DNA of 64,000 nt from contig JAJEIP010000062.1 in the NCBI GenBank assembly GCA_022827885.1, positions 1 to 64,000 of the forward strand. The letters are read 5' to 3'. Positions 12,286 to 22,587 of the stretch are shown here, in pieces. The notes beneath the pieces were generated by a model that was given only the letters and a program-made list of their open reading frames with translations, searched no databases and was not told where the DNA came from. The translations under genes were made by a program, and so were the position numbers. The first letter of the stretch is position 1. Every line of letters starts with the position of its first letter. This DNA is from Candidatus Poribacteria bacterium. GTDB taxonomy: Bacteria; Poribacteria; WGA-4E; WGA-3G.

Positions 12286-13995
12286 TCATTCTTTCGACTT
12301 AGGCACAGCAGGCTCAACAAATAGCGTCTTTTCACGCGTGTAATGCACATACCCAGCGACGTTCCCCTTCCGCTTTACGACATACCGCGCCCACGTATAG
12401 TCGACAGGAACATTGCTGGCATGATGTGCCTTGCTATAGTAAGCCGCAAGTTGCGCGGCTTGTAACAACGTCGGCATCGGAATGTCCTGACGATTCTCTG
12501 GGTTACGGATGATGACATGCGACCCGTGAATCTGCTTGGCATGCAGCCACATATCGCGAGGTTTCGCAATCTGACGCAAAAGCAGGTCATTCGACTGACT
12601 GTTCCGTCCAACATACATCTGGAAGCCGTTGACAGAGGTATACCTTCGGAAAGGACCGGCACCTACCTCCTGTTTCTGTTTACCCCGCTGGGGTGCCTTG
12701 AGATATCCGTTCGCGACGAACTCCGCACGTAGACGCTGCAGGGCATCTAAAGTCTCAGCGGCTTCTAATTTGGAGGCGTAGAGTCGAAGTGTCTCCTGAT
12801 CCGCCTCTATGTCCGAAATGAGTTGCTGGATGCGTGAATGTCCCCGTTTCGCTTTTGTGTATTTTTTGAAATAGGTCTGTGCGTTATCGGACGGACTTTG
12901 CTCCGGATTCAGCGGAATCAACAGCATTTCGAGGTCCGGACTGTAATAGTTCTGCAATTCCACCTGTTTCTGTCCGCGGGTGATAGCGTGTAGGTTCGCG
13001 AGAAGCAATTCACCCTGGATTCGGTAATCTTCTGCTTTCTCTGCGCGTCCGAGATCGGCGTGCAGCCCGTCCGCTTTTCGTAGAAGGAGTTTCTCCTGTT
13101 TCGTCAACGCTTGCGTGAGGGTCCGGCGTTCCGAGGCGATAGCCTCCTTCAGGGTGACTGCAGCGTAGTATGCGGCAAACGCATCGCTCATTGTGTCAAA
13201 CGCCTGAGAGACAGCACTCGGAAACTGATGAAGCCTCATAGCTGACGCCGCTATCGGACCCTCGCCATCCACAAGCAGTTGCGGTGAAGCATGCGCAGCA
13301 TCAAAACAGTCGATAACTTGCTGATAGGCCTCCCACAGTCCAGTTTCTGCTGCACGAGCGATCACCTCTTTTGCGAGTGTCGGACTAAAACCGTCAATTT
13401 TGTTAAAGAGCTGTCGCCAACTGACCTCTTTCCGCCCCCCAAAAAGTTCAGTGAACGTTGGTTCATCCAGCGTCAGGGGGTCTAACTTCTCTTGCTGGGG
13501 TGGCAACATATAGGTTTCACCCGGCAATATCTCTCGATGCCGACTCATTGTCTCGTCAATACGTTTGAGACTTTCCAAAATCCTGTCGTCGGTTGCGTCA
13601 ATCAGGATAATATTGCTGTGCTTCCCCATAAATTCGGCGATAACGGCTTTAGGGGACGGCTGTATCAGTTCATCGGAAACGGGTTGAACGGTTATCTTGA
13701 GTATCCGATCCCAACCGAGTTGCTCGACTGCCGTAACAGTGCCGCGTCTGAGATGTGTTGTGAGAAAATCCGCCAGATAGGATTGTTTTTGTCCGGATGG
13801 CGGTTTCTGGATGAGGTGGACGCGAGCATGCAACGAGTGTGCAGATAACGTCAGCCAATGCGTCTGAGCACCACGACCGATTTTAAATGAAAAGGTGTGA
13901 GGATTCGCCTGTTCAATGTGTCGAATTGTGCCGTCCAAAAGGGTTTCACGTAATTCCTGCACGACCAGACGAAGTGCTAAACTGTCGTAAGACAT
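12286..13995 (-). CDS. NFACT-family protein (RqcH / fibronectin-binding A-like)
   Basis: 569 aa; N-terminal MSYDSLALRLVVQEL...GTIRHIEQ, C-terminal NFACT-R RDMWLHAKQIHGSHVIIRNP. Confidence 0.9.
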   Translation of the reverse strand: MSYDSLALRLVVQELRETLLDGTIRHIEQANPHTFSFKIGRGAQTHWLTLSAHSLHARVHLIQKPPSGQKQSYLADFLTTHLRRGTVTAVEQLGWDRILKITVQPVSDELIQPSPKAVIAEFMGKHSNIILIDATDDRILESLKRIDETMSRHREILPGETYMLPPQQEKLDPLTLDEPTFTELFGGRKEVSWRQLFNKIDGFSPTLAKEVIARAAETGLWEAYQQVIDCFDAAHASPQLLVDGEGPIAASAMRLHQFPSAVSQAFDTMSDAFAAYYAAVTLKEAIASERRTLTQALTKQEKLLLRKADGLHADLGRAEKAEDYRIQGELLLANLHAITRGQKQVELQNYYSPDLEMLLIPLNPEQSPSDNAQTYFKKYTKAKRGHSRIQQLISDIEADQETLRLYASKLEAAETLDALQRLRAEFVANGYLKAPQRGKQKQEVGAGPFRRYTSVNGFQMYVGRNSQSNDLLLRQIAKPRDMWLHAKQIHGSHVIIRNPENRQDIPMPTLLQAAQLAAYYSKAHHASNVPVDYTWARYVVKRKGNVAGYVHYTREKTLFVEPAVPKSKE

Positions 13996-14006
13996 GGAAC
14001 TTGCCT

Positions 14007-14945
14007 CTAATGATACCGCTTTAAGTCGTGCGCCACGCCGCGGAGTTGCTCCTGAATTTCTGAGGGAACACGCGGATTAAATGGACCCCCTGCCCCAGCG
14101 GCAATATCGTCAAAACCGCTTAAGATCATCGCTTCAACGACAGCAGAATAGTTGTAGACCCGCTCGTTCATGAAACGAATCTCCTCAAGCGGCGCAATGT
14201 CGGCTTCAATGCGGGCAGAGGTCTCGTAATCCCCCCGACGTTGGGCATTGTTAATCTCGTCGGAGGCACGCGCAAAGGCGACCGCAATACCAGAAGTATG
14301 TCCTTTGGTCCCCAATTGGGCAGGACCGGTACATCTATCTCCGATACCCCACATCACAATTCCGCTGTCTCCAACACCTTCAACGAGCGGCACCACGTCC
14401 TCTTCACCTGTTCCGATCTTCACACCCACGAAATGGGGTGAATCGTTCAAGAGACGGATGACGGCTTCTAAGTCGCGTTTCTGACGGAAATAATAGAGAA
14501 ACCGCGTACCATAAGCAGTGCCGTATTTCTCACCGAATTCCATGTACTGTTCGTAGATCCCTTCTGGACTGGAGATTCCCGTCAGCGGCATAAGCAGATA
14601 CACATCTGGTGGTTTCTGAAGTTCAGACTGCGCTGCAATGAGTTGACCGGCTTGACCGATGGGATTTGGCACAATACCCGACATGAGAATACCATCATCC
14701 CCCATTTGTTGTCCGGTTTGGTCGATGAGACGGAGCTGCTCGGTTTCGCTGATATGATGGATCAGACTGGTCCCAGCGATGGCAATGACCCGCTTTCGTC
14801 CTGCGTCAAGATAGTTGTTGCGCATCAAATAGTCAATATTTTTGGCGTGTCCAGTGTAATCAATTGTGTCCCCGTCGAAAGGAACGATAGGAATCGCAGT
14901 AACCGAATTGAGTGCTTCTAAAAGATCTGATATTTGTAGTGGCAC
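14007..14945 (-). CDS. Dihydrodipicolinate synthase family protein
   Basis: VPLQISDLLEALNSVTAIPIVPFDGD...; DapA-like TIM barrel; GTG start proposed at 14945. Confidence 0.8.
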   Translation of the reverse strand: MPLQISDLLEALNSVTAIPIVPFDGDTIDYTGHAKNIDYLMRNNYLDAGRKRVIAIAGTSLIHHISETEQLRLIDQTGQQMGDDGILMSGIVPNPIGQAGQLIAAQSELQKPPDVYLLMPLTGISSPEGIYEQYMEFGEKYGTAYGTRFLYYFRQKRDLEAVIRLLNDSPHFVGVKIGTGEEDVVPLVEGVGDSGIVMWGIGDRCTGPAQLGTKGHTSGIAVAFARASDEINNAQRRGDYETSARIEADIAPLEEIRFMNERVYNYSAVVEAMILSGFDDIAAGAGGPFNPRVPSEIQEQLRGVAHDLKRYH

Positions 14946-15102
14946 AACAGTCTCCCTTATTCTGTTAAATTGTAAAAATAATAAAAATAAGTTGACATGA
15001 CCTCTCGTCATTTAACGAAACCCAAGTCCAAAACAACGTTTTGGACGACTCGAACACAAAAAGGTTCAAGTTTCAGAGATCGCAACTTATCCGCAAGGTA
15101 AA

Positions 15103-15921
15103 TTAAAACCTTTTCCGTAGGACGAGTACACCTATTGGTGCCCCTGCCGCTATGTCTGTTCGTAAATCTATTTCAAGACCCTCGAGTCGTGTCTGTGTGA
15201 GTGTCCTTTGCAAGCGGGTATTGAAACGCTTCGTTGAAATCCGTGCTTCCACTGCGCTGACAACATGGTTTAAGATTGCCATACCTAATATAGTCCGAGC
15301 GCGTTGAAAGGTGTCGTTTGCTCTCTGCCGTAAGTCAAACGCTTCCAAGCGGTATTGTGAGTCGAAATCAATGTTTAAATCAGGTTCGTTTTTCAAGTTT
15401 GGATCGAGATCTTTCCAATACCATTTACCCGTGCGCGCCCGTGTCTCGTCCGAATCGTAGACATGGTTCCATGTTTCATATTGTGTAGCGTGTTCAAAAT
15501 CCTCTATAGGATCCCAATCCTCGAAAGAACCTGGACCGATAAAAGTAACCTGTTGTCTGACGACATCACGGTAGTCCTCTCGCGTGTTTGAAGCACTGTT
15601 TCGGAGGACAAAATAGGTCGTCAACAAAACAACGTCTGCAGCGGCGTAGAGATAACCGCGCTTTGCGCCAGTATAGAGTTGTCCCATACCCGGAACAACG
15701 AGTGAATAAAGGAACGCCTCATTTGGAGACTTCCGAGTCTGGAGCTCTTGGGTCGCCTCCATAACAACAGTGGATTGCCCCTCAAGCGTCCGGTTTCCAA
15801 GTGCGGAATCAAGATAGAAAGCCGTAAAGGGTTGCACCTGTAGGCTATCAGCGGCGAGCCCCATATTGGACAACAGAAAGAATATTAAGATAAGTATGAT
15901 AATTTCGGAGTTAACTTTCAT
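15103..15921 (-). CDS. DUF5683-like exported/membrane protein
   Basis: Signal peptide; VVPGMGQLYTGAKRGYLYAAADVVLL is the typical PGxGQxY segment of this group. Confidence 0.65.
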   Translation of the reverse strand: MKVNSEIIILILIFFLLSNMGLAADSLQVQPFTAFYLDSALGNRTLEGQSTVVMEATQELQTRKSPNEAFLYSLVVPGMGQLYTGAKRGYLYAAADVVLLTTYFVLRNSASNTREDYRDVVRQQVTFIGPGSFEDWDPIEDFEHATQYETWNHVYDSDETRARTGKWYWKDLDPNLKNEPDLNIDFDSQYRLEAFDLRQRANDTFQRARTILGMAILNHVVSAVEARISTKRFNTRLQRTLTQTRLEGLEIDLRTDIAAGAPIGVLVLRKRF

Positions 15922-15973
15922 TTTTTAATTTTACCTTACGGAGAAATCACAAGCGTTAGAACTATACGAATTG

Positions 15974-17098
15974 CTAAAAAACGATAATCCCTGTTGCCTC
16001 AATAAGTCGTTGATTGTTCGGACCGAAACTGGGACCGTAACTCAAATCAAGGTTGAATAAGTATACCTTCACACCGATACCGCCGGTAAAATAATCCGTT
16101 AGATTCGGTAGATTGATGCCGGGTTCAATTTTATATCCAACCCGAATAGCAAGCAAGTTACCGAGCCAATACTCTAAGCCGAGATTCTTTTGAAGGTGTC
16201 GCCATTCAAATGCCCGGATACCGACCCCTCGATCGGAAAGCAATTGTTCCTGTGTGAGTTTTTCCTCTCTTTCGGCGTTAAGTCGATCCAAATCAACGGT
16301 TAATTCGTGTTCATCTTCCGCTAATTTATCGATATAGGCTGTGACACCACTAACGAGTCGAATATGGTGATACTTCGCGCGATAAAGACTCATAGAAGTG
16401 CCAATCCTTAAAAACCGAGGTAATGGATCTGCTTGGTTTTCATCAATAAAAGAGATGCCCGGTCCAACATTCTGAATCGCGACACCGAGTGTCGTCGGGA
16501 TGGGTTCAAAAGGCAAAAGATATTGCATCCCCAAATCAACGGCGTAAGAACTGCCACTCTCGCGTCCAAGGACCATCCGAATCATCTTACCGTTGATACC
16601 TGCTGATAAAGACTCTGTAATGCGGTCGGCATAAGAGAAGGTCAACGCAAAGTTAGTGCCGAGACTTTCTTCACGGAGAATATCAGGTGAATCCGTTGTC
16701 ACCGCGATTGTGCCTTGTCCCTGCAGCTGGAGTGTCGCACCGATAGTTCCGACATCCCCAAGGGGCATCGCGCCAGAGATGAAGGTATAGTATAATCCTT
16801 CTCCGGCTTCCCCGAAAGGTGCGCTGTAATCCGTATAAAACATTGAGGCTTGCGCGGCTTTCCTGCCAGAACGGAATTTACTCTCAGGCATCTCAGCCAA
16901 TCCACTCGGATTCCAAAGCGATGTAGTTACATCGCCTGACATCGCAGAAAAGGCGTCGCCGAGTGCCCTTGCCCGCGCGCCACCGCCAAGGTTTAAGATT
17001 TGCGCGCCTGTCCGACCGGGTCCCGCAAGAGCCACAACTGGGGAAAAGATGATAAGACATAAAAGCGGTATGAAGATTTTGCGTCTGAAAAAGTACAC
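15974..17098 (-). CDS. PorV/PorQ-family outer membrane protein
   Basis: 374 aa; signal peptide, LNLGGGARARALGDAFSAMSGDVTTSLWNPSGLAEM. Confidence 0.8.
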   Translation of the reverse strand: MYFFRRKIFIPLLCLIIFSPVVALAGPGRTGAQILNLGGGARARALGDAFSAMSGDVTTSLWNPSGLAEMPESKFRSGRKAAQASMFYTDYSAPFGEAGEGLYYTFISGAMPLGDVGTIGATLQLQGQGTIAVTTDSPDILREESLGTNFALTFSYADRITESLSAGINGKMIRMVLGRESGSSYAVDLGMQYLLPFEPIPTTLGVAIQNVGPGISFIDENQADPLPRFLRIGTSMSLYRAKYHHIRLVSGVTAYIDKLAEDEHELTVDLDRLNAEREEKLTQEQLLSDRGVGIRAFEWRHLQKNLGLEYWLGNLLAIRVGYKIEPGINLPNLTDYFTGGIGVKVYLFNLDLSYGPSFGPNNQRLIEATGIIVF

Positions 17099-17227
17099 GA
17101 AGTCCCTCCATTTTTTGATTCAATAACAATGCTACTTAATATTATATAACAACACGAGCAATAACGCAAATCGCTTTAATTTGGTTTACATTCACTGCGG
17201 TGAAAAATATTGCCTTCCTTTTTGATG

Positions 17228-17256
17228 TTGACAGAAAAACAGATACATGCTAAAAT
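17228..17256 (+). promoter_or_regulatory. sigma70-like promoter
   Basis: TTGACA, 17-nt spacer, TAAAAT. Confidence 0.5.
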
Positions 17257-17302
17257 CGTAAAATAGATTGATACCAAAAGGAGGCTCTGAACACATAAAC
17301 CA

Positions 17303-19492
17303 ATGCAAACAATTAGGGCACGGCTTCGCCCGTATTTGATATTAACAGTCTCCCTCATCCTCTGTTTGTGGAGCCTCAAGGTATTGCCTGCAGACACGAA
17401 TGAGGAGCCCCCCCAGATTTTTACAAACCGCGAGATCAAAGCAGTACGCATCGAAACCCCTCCAAAAATCGACGGAAAATTGGACGACGTATGTTGGCAA
17501 AAGAGCGCGAAAACGGGTGAGTTAATCCAATTTGAACCGCAGCGCGGTGAACCTGCAACCCAGTCAACGACTATCTATCTCGCTTACGATGCCAATAATC
17601 TCTACGTCGCCTTTGAATGTTTTAAAACCGACATGGGCAAACTCGCAGCGAATCTGACGCGGCGCGATTCCTTCTTTTTCTCCGATGATCATGTCGAAGT
17701 TCTCATTGATACCTTCCTTGATGGCAGAAACTGTTATGCGTTCGCCTTAAACCCACTCGGCACACAAACCGATCGACGTCTGATAAACGAAGGATCGAAC
17801 AGACGGACAGGGCAGTCCAGGATCGGTACTGCTATCTCATGGGATTGCGACTGGCAAGGTCAAGCCGCAATAGGAACAGACAGTTGGACCGCAGAATTCG
17901 CTATCCCATTTGCTGAACTCCGATTTTCAAAAGGAATGGAAATAGCGACCTGGGGCATCAACTTTTGGCGAAACGACGAATCCCCCGCCGAAGAACAGAC
18001 CTGGGCAGATTTGGGCGACCGTCAATACGCCGTCTCAGAATTTGGACAACTGACAGATCTACCGATTACTGGATTGGTTACCAAACGACCCACGAAGTTC
18101 AAACCCCACGGCACACTCAGACCACAACTCCTGCAACCCGCAGATGGTGAAACATCAACCGCTCTGAAACCGGACGCTGGTTTAGATATCCGGTATCCGA
18201 TTGGGGATTTTACGCTTGATCTCACACTCAATCCAGATTTTGCGCAAATTGAGGCGGATCCTGACCTCGTGAATCTCACCGACATCCCCCTCCGTTTTCC
18301 TGAAAAACGCCCGTTTTTCCTTGAAGGAAACGAACTTTTTCAAATGCCCCTTGACCTGTTCTACAGCCGAAAAGTCGAAGCACTGCTCGGTGGTGGAAAA
18401 GTCATCGGGAAATTTAGTAAGTACAACCTCGCTTTCGTGGGAGCCGTCGCGGGACCGGAAAACCCTGATCAAGAAATAGAAACGGGTGAATTACCGCTTG
18501 CGAACTACAATTACTCCGTTTTTCGGTTGCAACGCGAGGTCGGTAAAACGTCATCTATCGGATTTTTAGGTGTTAACAAACAACGAGGTGCCACCTATGA
18601 CCGAGCAGGAGGACTTGATGCCCGCATTCAACTACCTGCCGCGACGAGTCTTAACTTGGAATACGCAAGAGAATGGAAAGCAGGCGGGCTGAACAGAGCG
18701 GAGAGTACCGAGGACGACCTTGTCTTCGTTCAACTCTCCCGACGGACAAATGTATTTTCACTCGATGCGATCTACGCAGATATTGGGGAATACTTTAACC
18801 CTGAAACGGGCTTCGTCCCCCGCGTGGATAGACGTGGCGTGATGATCAGAAGTCGCTATAATAAACAGTACAAAGGGACCCTTGAGAGACTTCGCGGTGA
18901 AGTCGAATATGAACGCCTCACGAACCACGCAGGTGAACTCACGAATCACAGGGCGGGTTTTAGTGGACTCCTCGGCGTTAAAGACTTTTTTTTCCTCTTT
19001 GGACCTGAATGGTACAATCACATTGACGATGACGACAATCAATTATATGAGGACAGGACTGCTCGTTTCTTCATGGGGTGGTTTCCACCGAAATATGTGC
19101 AAATCCGAAACACCGGTAATTTCGGTCTACGTAATGACAAAAACATTTTCTTTCTCCGCCCCGAAATCACAATTCGTCCGACTGCCAAACTCAGTTTTGA
19201 GTTCGTCTTGCAGCGACTCCACGAGAAACACCCCGATGGAACAGCGTGGGAACTTTCCGAATGGACGCGTCGCTTTATCGTGAACTATCAGTTTGCGCAG
19301 CGTATGTATGCCAGAACCAGTGCAGAATTCACCATAGAAAAAGAACGCCGCGTCTTCGCACTCTTCGCCTATGAGTATCGTCCCGAAAGTAATCTGTTTA
19401 TCGTCTACAACGATAACCGTGATGTCGAAGGGGACACTGAGCGAATTGTGTTCATCAAAGTCTCGCACTTATTGAAAACCGACCTTTTTTAA
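17303..19492 (+). CDS. DUF5916 / CBM9-like outer membrane protein
   Basis: 729 aa; IKAVRIETPPKIDGKLDDVCWQKS...TIYLAYDANNLYVAFECF then beta-barrel-like C-terminus. Confidence 0.8.
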   Translation: MQTIRARLRPYLILTVSLILCLWSLKVLPADTNEEPPQIFTNREIKAVRIETPPKIDGKLDDVCWQKSAKTGELIQFEPQRGEPATQSTTIYLAYDANNLYVAFECFKTDMGKLAANLTRRDSFFFSDDHVEVLIDTFLDGRNCYAFALNPLGTQTDRRLINEGSNRRTGQSRIGTAISWDCDWQGQAAIGTDSWTAEFAIPFAELRFSKGMEIATWGINFWRNDESPAEEQTWADLGDRQYAVSEFGQLTDLPITGLVTKRPTKFKPHGTLRPQLLQPADGETSTALKPDAGLDIRYPIGDFTLDLTLNPDFAQIEADPDLVNLTDIPLRFPEKRPFFLEGNELFQMPLDLFYSRKVEALLGGGKVIGKFSKYNLAFVGAVAGPENPDQEIETGELPLANYNYSVFRLQREVGKTSSIGFLGVNKQRGATYDRAGGLDARIQLPAATSLNLEYAREWKAGGLNRAESTEDDLVFVQLSRRTNVFSLDAIYADIGEYFNPETGFVPRVDRRGVMIRSRYNKQYKGTLERLRGEVEYERLTNHAGELTNHRAGFSGLLGVKDFFFLFGPEWYNHIDDDDNQLYEDRTARFFMGWFPPKYVQIRNTGNFGLRNDKNIFFLRPEITIRPTAKLSFEFVLQRLHEKHPDGTAWELSEWTRRFIVNYQFAQRMYARTSAEFTIEKERRVFALFAYEYRPESNLFIVYNDNRDVEGDTERIVFIKVSHLLKTDLF

Positions 19493-19692
19493 TATTTTTA
19501 ATTATTCGCAAGGCGTCAAATGAAGTCATTTGTTCATTGAAGGTGTTTTCTCATATCCGCCTGCGCCGTTGTTGCAGGCTACCGTCTTTGGGTTGCAGCA
19601 CAAAAAATAAAACCAAACCGTAAGCCCGTAACATTGTCCCGCAAGCCTCTATAGGTTTGCGCCAGGAGGGCGACTCTACGCAAAAGCACTTT

Positions 19693-21354
19693 ATGGATCA
19701 AACCCACCTCACCGAACCGCAAGGTAAAATTAAAATACTTGCGGTGCTTTCAGCACTGTTGCTATTCCTCAGCTTCCCAAATTTAAACCTCTTTCCGTTG
19801 GCTTGGGTCGCAATGGTGCCATTTTTTATTGCCCTAACGCGCACAAGGGACTGGAAATCCGCTTTTTGGATCGGCTACCTAACCGGTTTCCTGTTTTTCG
19901 CAGGACTGCTCCCTGCCATTCTTCTGCTCTACCCGTATGCGAATATCTTTGCGACACTAACAGGGTACCTACTATTAGTGGGATACACGGCACTCTATTT
20001 CGCTGCTTTCGCAGTGTTGATGCGTTTCGTACCGAGGCGTTCCAGCATCCTATTTGCTCTGTCCGCCGCATGTATCTGGACAGCATTAGAATGGGTACGG
20101 AGTTGGGTGATAACAGGGTTTCCATGGGGAAGCATCGGGTATTCGCAATGGAACAATCTACCGGGGATACAGATAGCCTCGCTCGTTGGTGTACACGGTA
20201 TCAGTTTCGTCATTGTGCTTTTCAATGCGAGTCTCGCGACTCTGCTTTGTAATCGTCATCAATGGCAACAAGAACTTCGTGCTGTCGTCCTGCCATTGAT
20301 CCTGACGCTCCTGTGTTTCGGTTACGGGATCCTCCAACTCCAAAAGGCCGACCGCTTAGCGCAGCGTCCAAATATGACACCGCGAACAAACGTCGAGACC
20401 TTAAAAGTTGCCCTCATCCCTGGCAATATCTCACAACTTCAGAAATGGGATCTCCGTCAGTTCCCAAAGATTCAGGAACGCTATATCGAGTTGACCCATA
20501 AAGCCAGCAGAGAAGGTCCTGAGTTAATTGTGTGGCCCGAAACCGCAACACGCAGTAGGGCATTGACAGGCGAGTGGCCCACCTATTACAGAAGATTCTC
20601 ACAGATGCTTCAGGATATAGAGATTCCAATACTCCTTGGGACAGCGAACACAGGAGAAACAGACAAAGCAATAGGTCAATTTTCCAAAAATCGTGAAAAA
20701 AGAGATACGCAAATATATAACCGCGTCCTGTCAATAGCCCCAGATGGAAAGATACACGGGGATTATGCGAAGATGCACCTTGTTCCGTTTGGTGAATACG
20801 TGCCTCTGACACACCTCTTGCCGGATTTTATCCCCAATTTTATCCAATTTGAACCCTTCGCTCATGGAAAAACAGTAAACCTTTTACCGGTGTTTGACGT
20901 TAAAAATAAGACAAACACTCGGAAGATAGAGATCGGAGCTTCGATTTGCTTTGAATCGGTGTTTCCAGATGAATTTCGCAGACCTGTAAAAATGGGTGCC
21001 AGTGTAATGGGAATCTTTACGAACGATGCTTGGTTCAAAGGAACTGCTTTCCCTGAACTGCATCTATCAATGGCACCTTTCCGTGCCGTTGAGAACCGAA
21101 TTGCTGTGTTCCGCTGCGCAAATGGTGGATTTACGTGCGTCGTAGACAAGTTCGGTAGAATAACGACGCCTTTGATTACACCGGACACCGCTCAGGAAAT
21201 TCTCATCGCATCCGTTCCACTTCTGTCTTCTACGGAACATAAACAAACACTCTATACCCGTTACGGCGATTGGTTTCCGATTCTTTGCGCGCTTATTTGC
21301 GTTGGAGGGTTCGGCAGTCGAACCGTAATATGGGTGCGTCGTAGACATTCTTAA
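19693..21354 (+). CDS. lnt: Apolipoprotein N-acyltransferase
   Basis: Hydrophobic N-terminus plus nitrilase domain LIVWPETATRSR, KMHLVPFGEYVPL, ICFESVFPDEFR. Confidence 0.93.
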   Translation: MDQTHLTEPQGKIKILAVLSALLLFLSFPNLNLFPLAWVAMVPFFIALTRTRDWKSAFWIGYLTGFLFFAGLLPAILLLYPYANIFATLTGYLLLVGYTALYFAAFAVLMRFVPRRSSILFALSAACIWTALEWVRSWVITGFPWGSIGYSQWNNLPGIQIASLVGVHGISFVIVLFNASLATLLCNRHQWQQELRAVVLPLILTLLCFGYGILQLQKADRLAQRPNMTPRTNVETLKVALIPGNISQLQKWDLRQFPKIQERYIELTHKASREGPELIVWPETATRSRALTGEWPTYYRRFSQMLQDIEIPILLGTANTGETDKAIGQFSKNREKRDTQIYNRVLSIAPDGKIHGDYAKMHLVPFGEYVPLTHLLPDFIPNFIQFEPFAHGKTVNLLPVFDVKNKTNTRKIEIGASICFESVFPDEFRRPVKMGASVMGIFTNDAWFKGTAFPELHLSMAPFRAVENRIAVFRCANGGFTCVVDKFGRITTPLITPDTAQEILIASVPLLSSTEHKQTLYTRYGDWFPILCALICVGGFGSRTVIWVRRRHS

Positions 21355-21372
21355 TGATTGATGAGGAATCAT

Positions 21373-22477
21373 ATGCTTGTAGATTTAAAAAACCAGGTTG
21401 AAGAGATGCAGACCCGCCTCGAAGAACTCAGAGGTTATCTTTGACCTGGCTGAAAAACGAAAAGAATTAACAGAACTTGAAGAGGCGACAATTGCCCCTG
21501 ACTTTTGGAGCAATACGCAACGCGTTCAAAAAGTCAACCAACGCATCGCCACCCTTCGAGATGAGGTTGGGGCATACGAAGACCTCGCCCTCAAAATTGA
21601 AGATATTCAAACCCTGCTCGAACTCGCGACCGAAGAGAACGATGAGAGTTTACAAAAAGAGATTGCTGACGGATTGAACACCGTCACACAATATCTCGAA
21701 CAGATGGAACTTCGCCTCATGCTCACGGGTGAGTTCGATGCAAACAATGCGATCCTCAGTATTCACTCGGGGGCCGGTGGGATTGACGCACAGGATTGGG
21801 CGGGGATGTTGATGCGGATGTACCTGCGTTGGTGCGACCAACGCGGCTATCAGACCGAAATCGTAGACCTCACCTCAGGAGATGAAGCCGGCATCAAAGG
21901 CGCGACAATCCTCGTTACTGGTGCTTCGGCTTACGGTTATCTTCAAGCCGAGGCAGGCGTGCATAGACTCGTTCGATTGTCCCCCTACGATTTCAACAAG
22001 CGGCGACACACCTCCTTCGCTGCTATTGATGTAACCCCTGAAATCGACGACACGGTGGAAGTAGATATTCAATCCGAAGACTTGCGAATAGATTTCTATC
22101 GCGCAAGCGGGGCAGGGGGTCAACACGTCAACGTCACGGACTCAGCAGTTCGGATTACCCACAAACCCACCGGAATTATCGTGCAGTGCCAGAATGAACG
22201 TTCCCAGCATAAGAACCGAGAAATCGCTATGAAATTACTCCGTTCCGGCCTTCATGAGAAATATCGCGCCGAACGGGAAGCAGAACTCTCAAAACAGCGG
22301 AGCGAACGTTTAGACATTGACTTTGGAAGCCAAATTCGGTCTTACGTCCTGCATCCATACCAACGCGTCAAAGATTTGCGCACAAACATCGAAACGGGTA
22401 ATGTTAACGCCGTGTTGGACGGTGCTTTAGACCCCTTCATCGAAAGTTACCTAAAAATGAAGGCGCAGCCGAAATAA
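21373..22477 (+). CDS. prfB: Peptide chain release factor 2 with programmed +1 frameshift at 21442
   Basis: ATG 21373 MLVDLKNQVEEMQTRLEELRGYL then TGA (21442-21444); +1 shift continues DLAEKRKELTELEE... to SGAGGQHVNVTDSAVR (GGQ motif); AGAGGTTATCTTTGAC slippery context. Confidence 0.95.
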
Positions 22478-22491
22478 TACTGCTTTTTGGG

Positions 22492-22520
22492 TTGCTTTAT
22501 GGACGAAACTACGGTATAAT
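22492..22520 (+). promoter_or_regulatory. lysS promoter
   Basis: TTGCTT, 17-nt spacer, TATAAT (22515-22520). Confidence 0.45.
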
Positions 22521-22587
22521 TGTTAAAATATTTCTAAAGTATAGCACCAGTCTATCACAGAAAATAAAACAACAGAGGGAAAGAGTA

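Noticed and set aside
22492-22587. Upstream extension of lysS to the ORF start
   Set aside because: Contains the promoter -35/-10; GTG at 22588 with MEETKDLIQQRREKLDEI is a better start.
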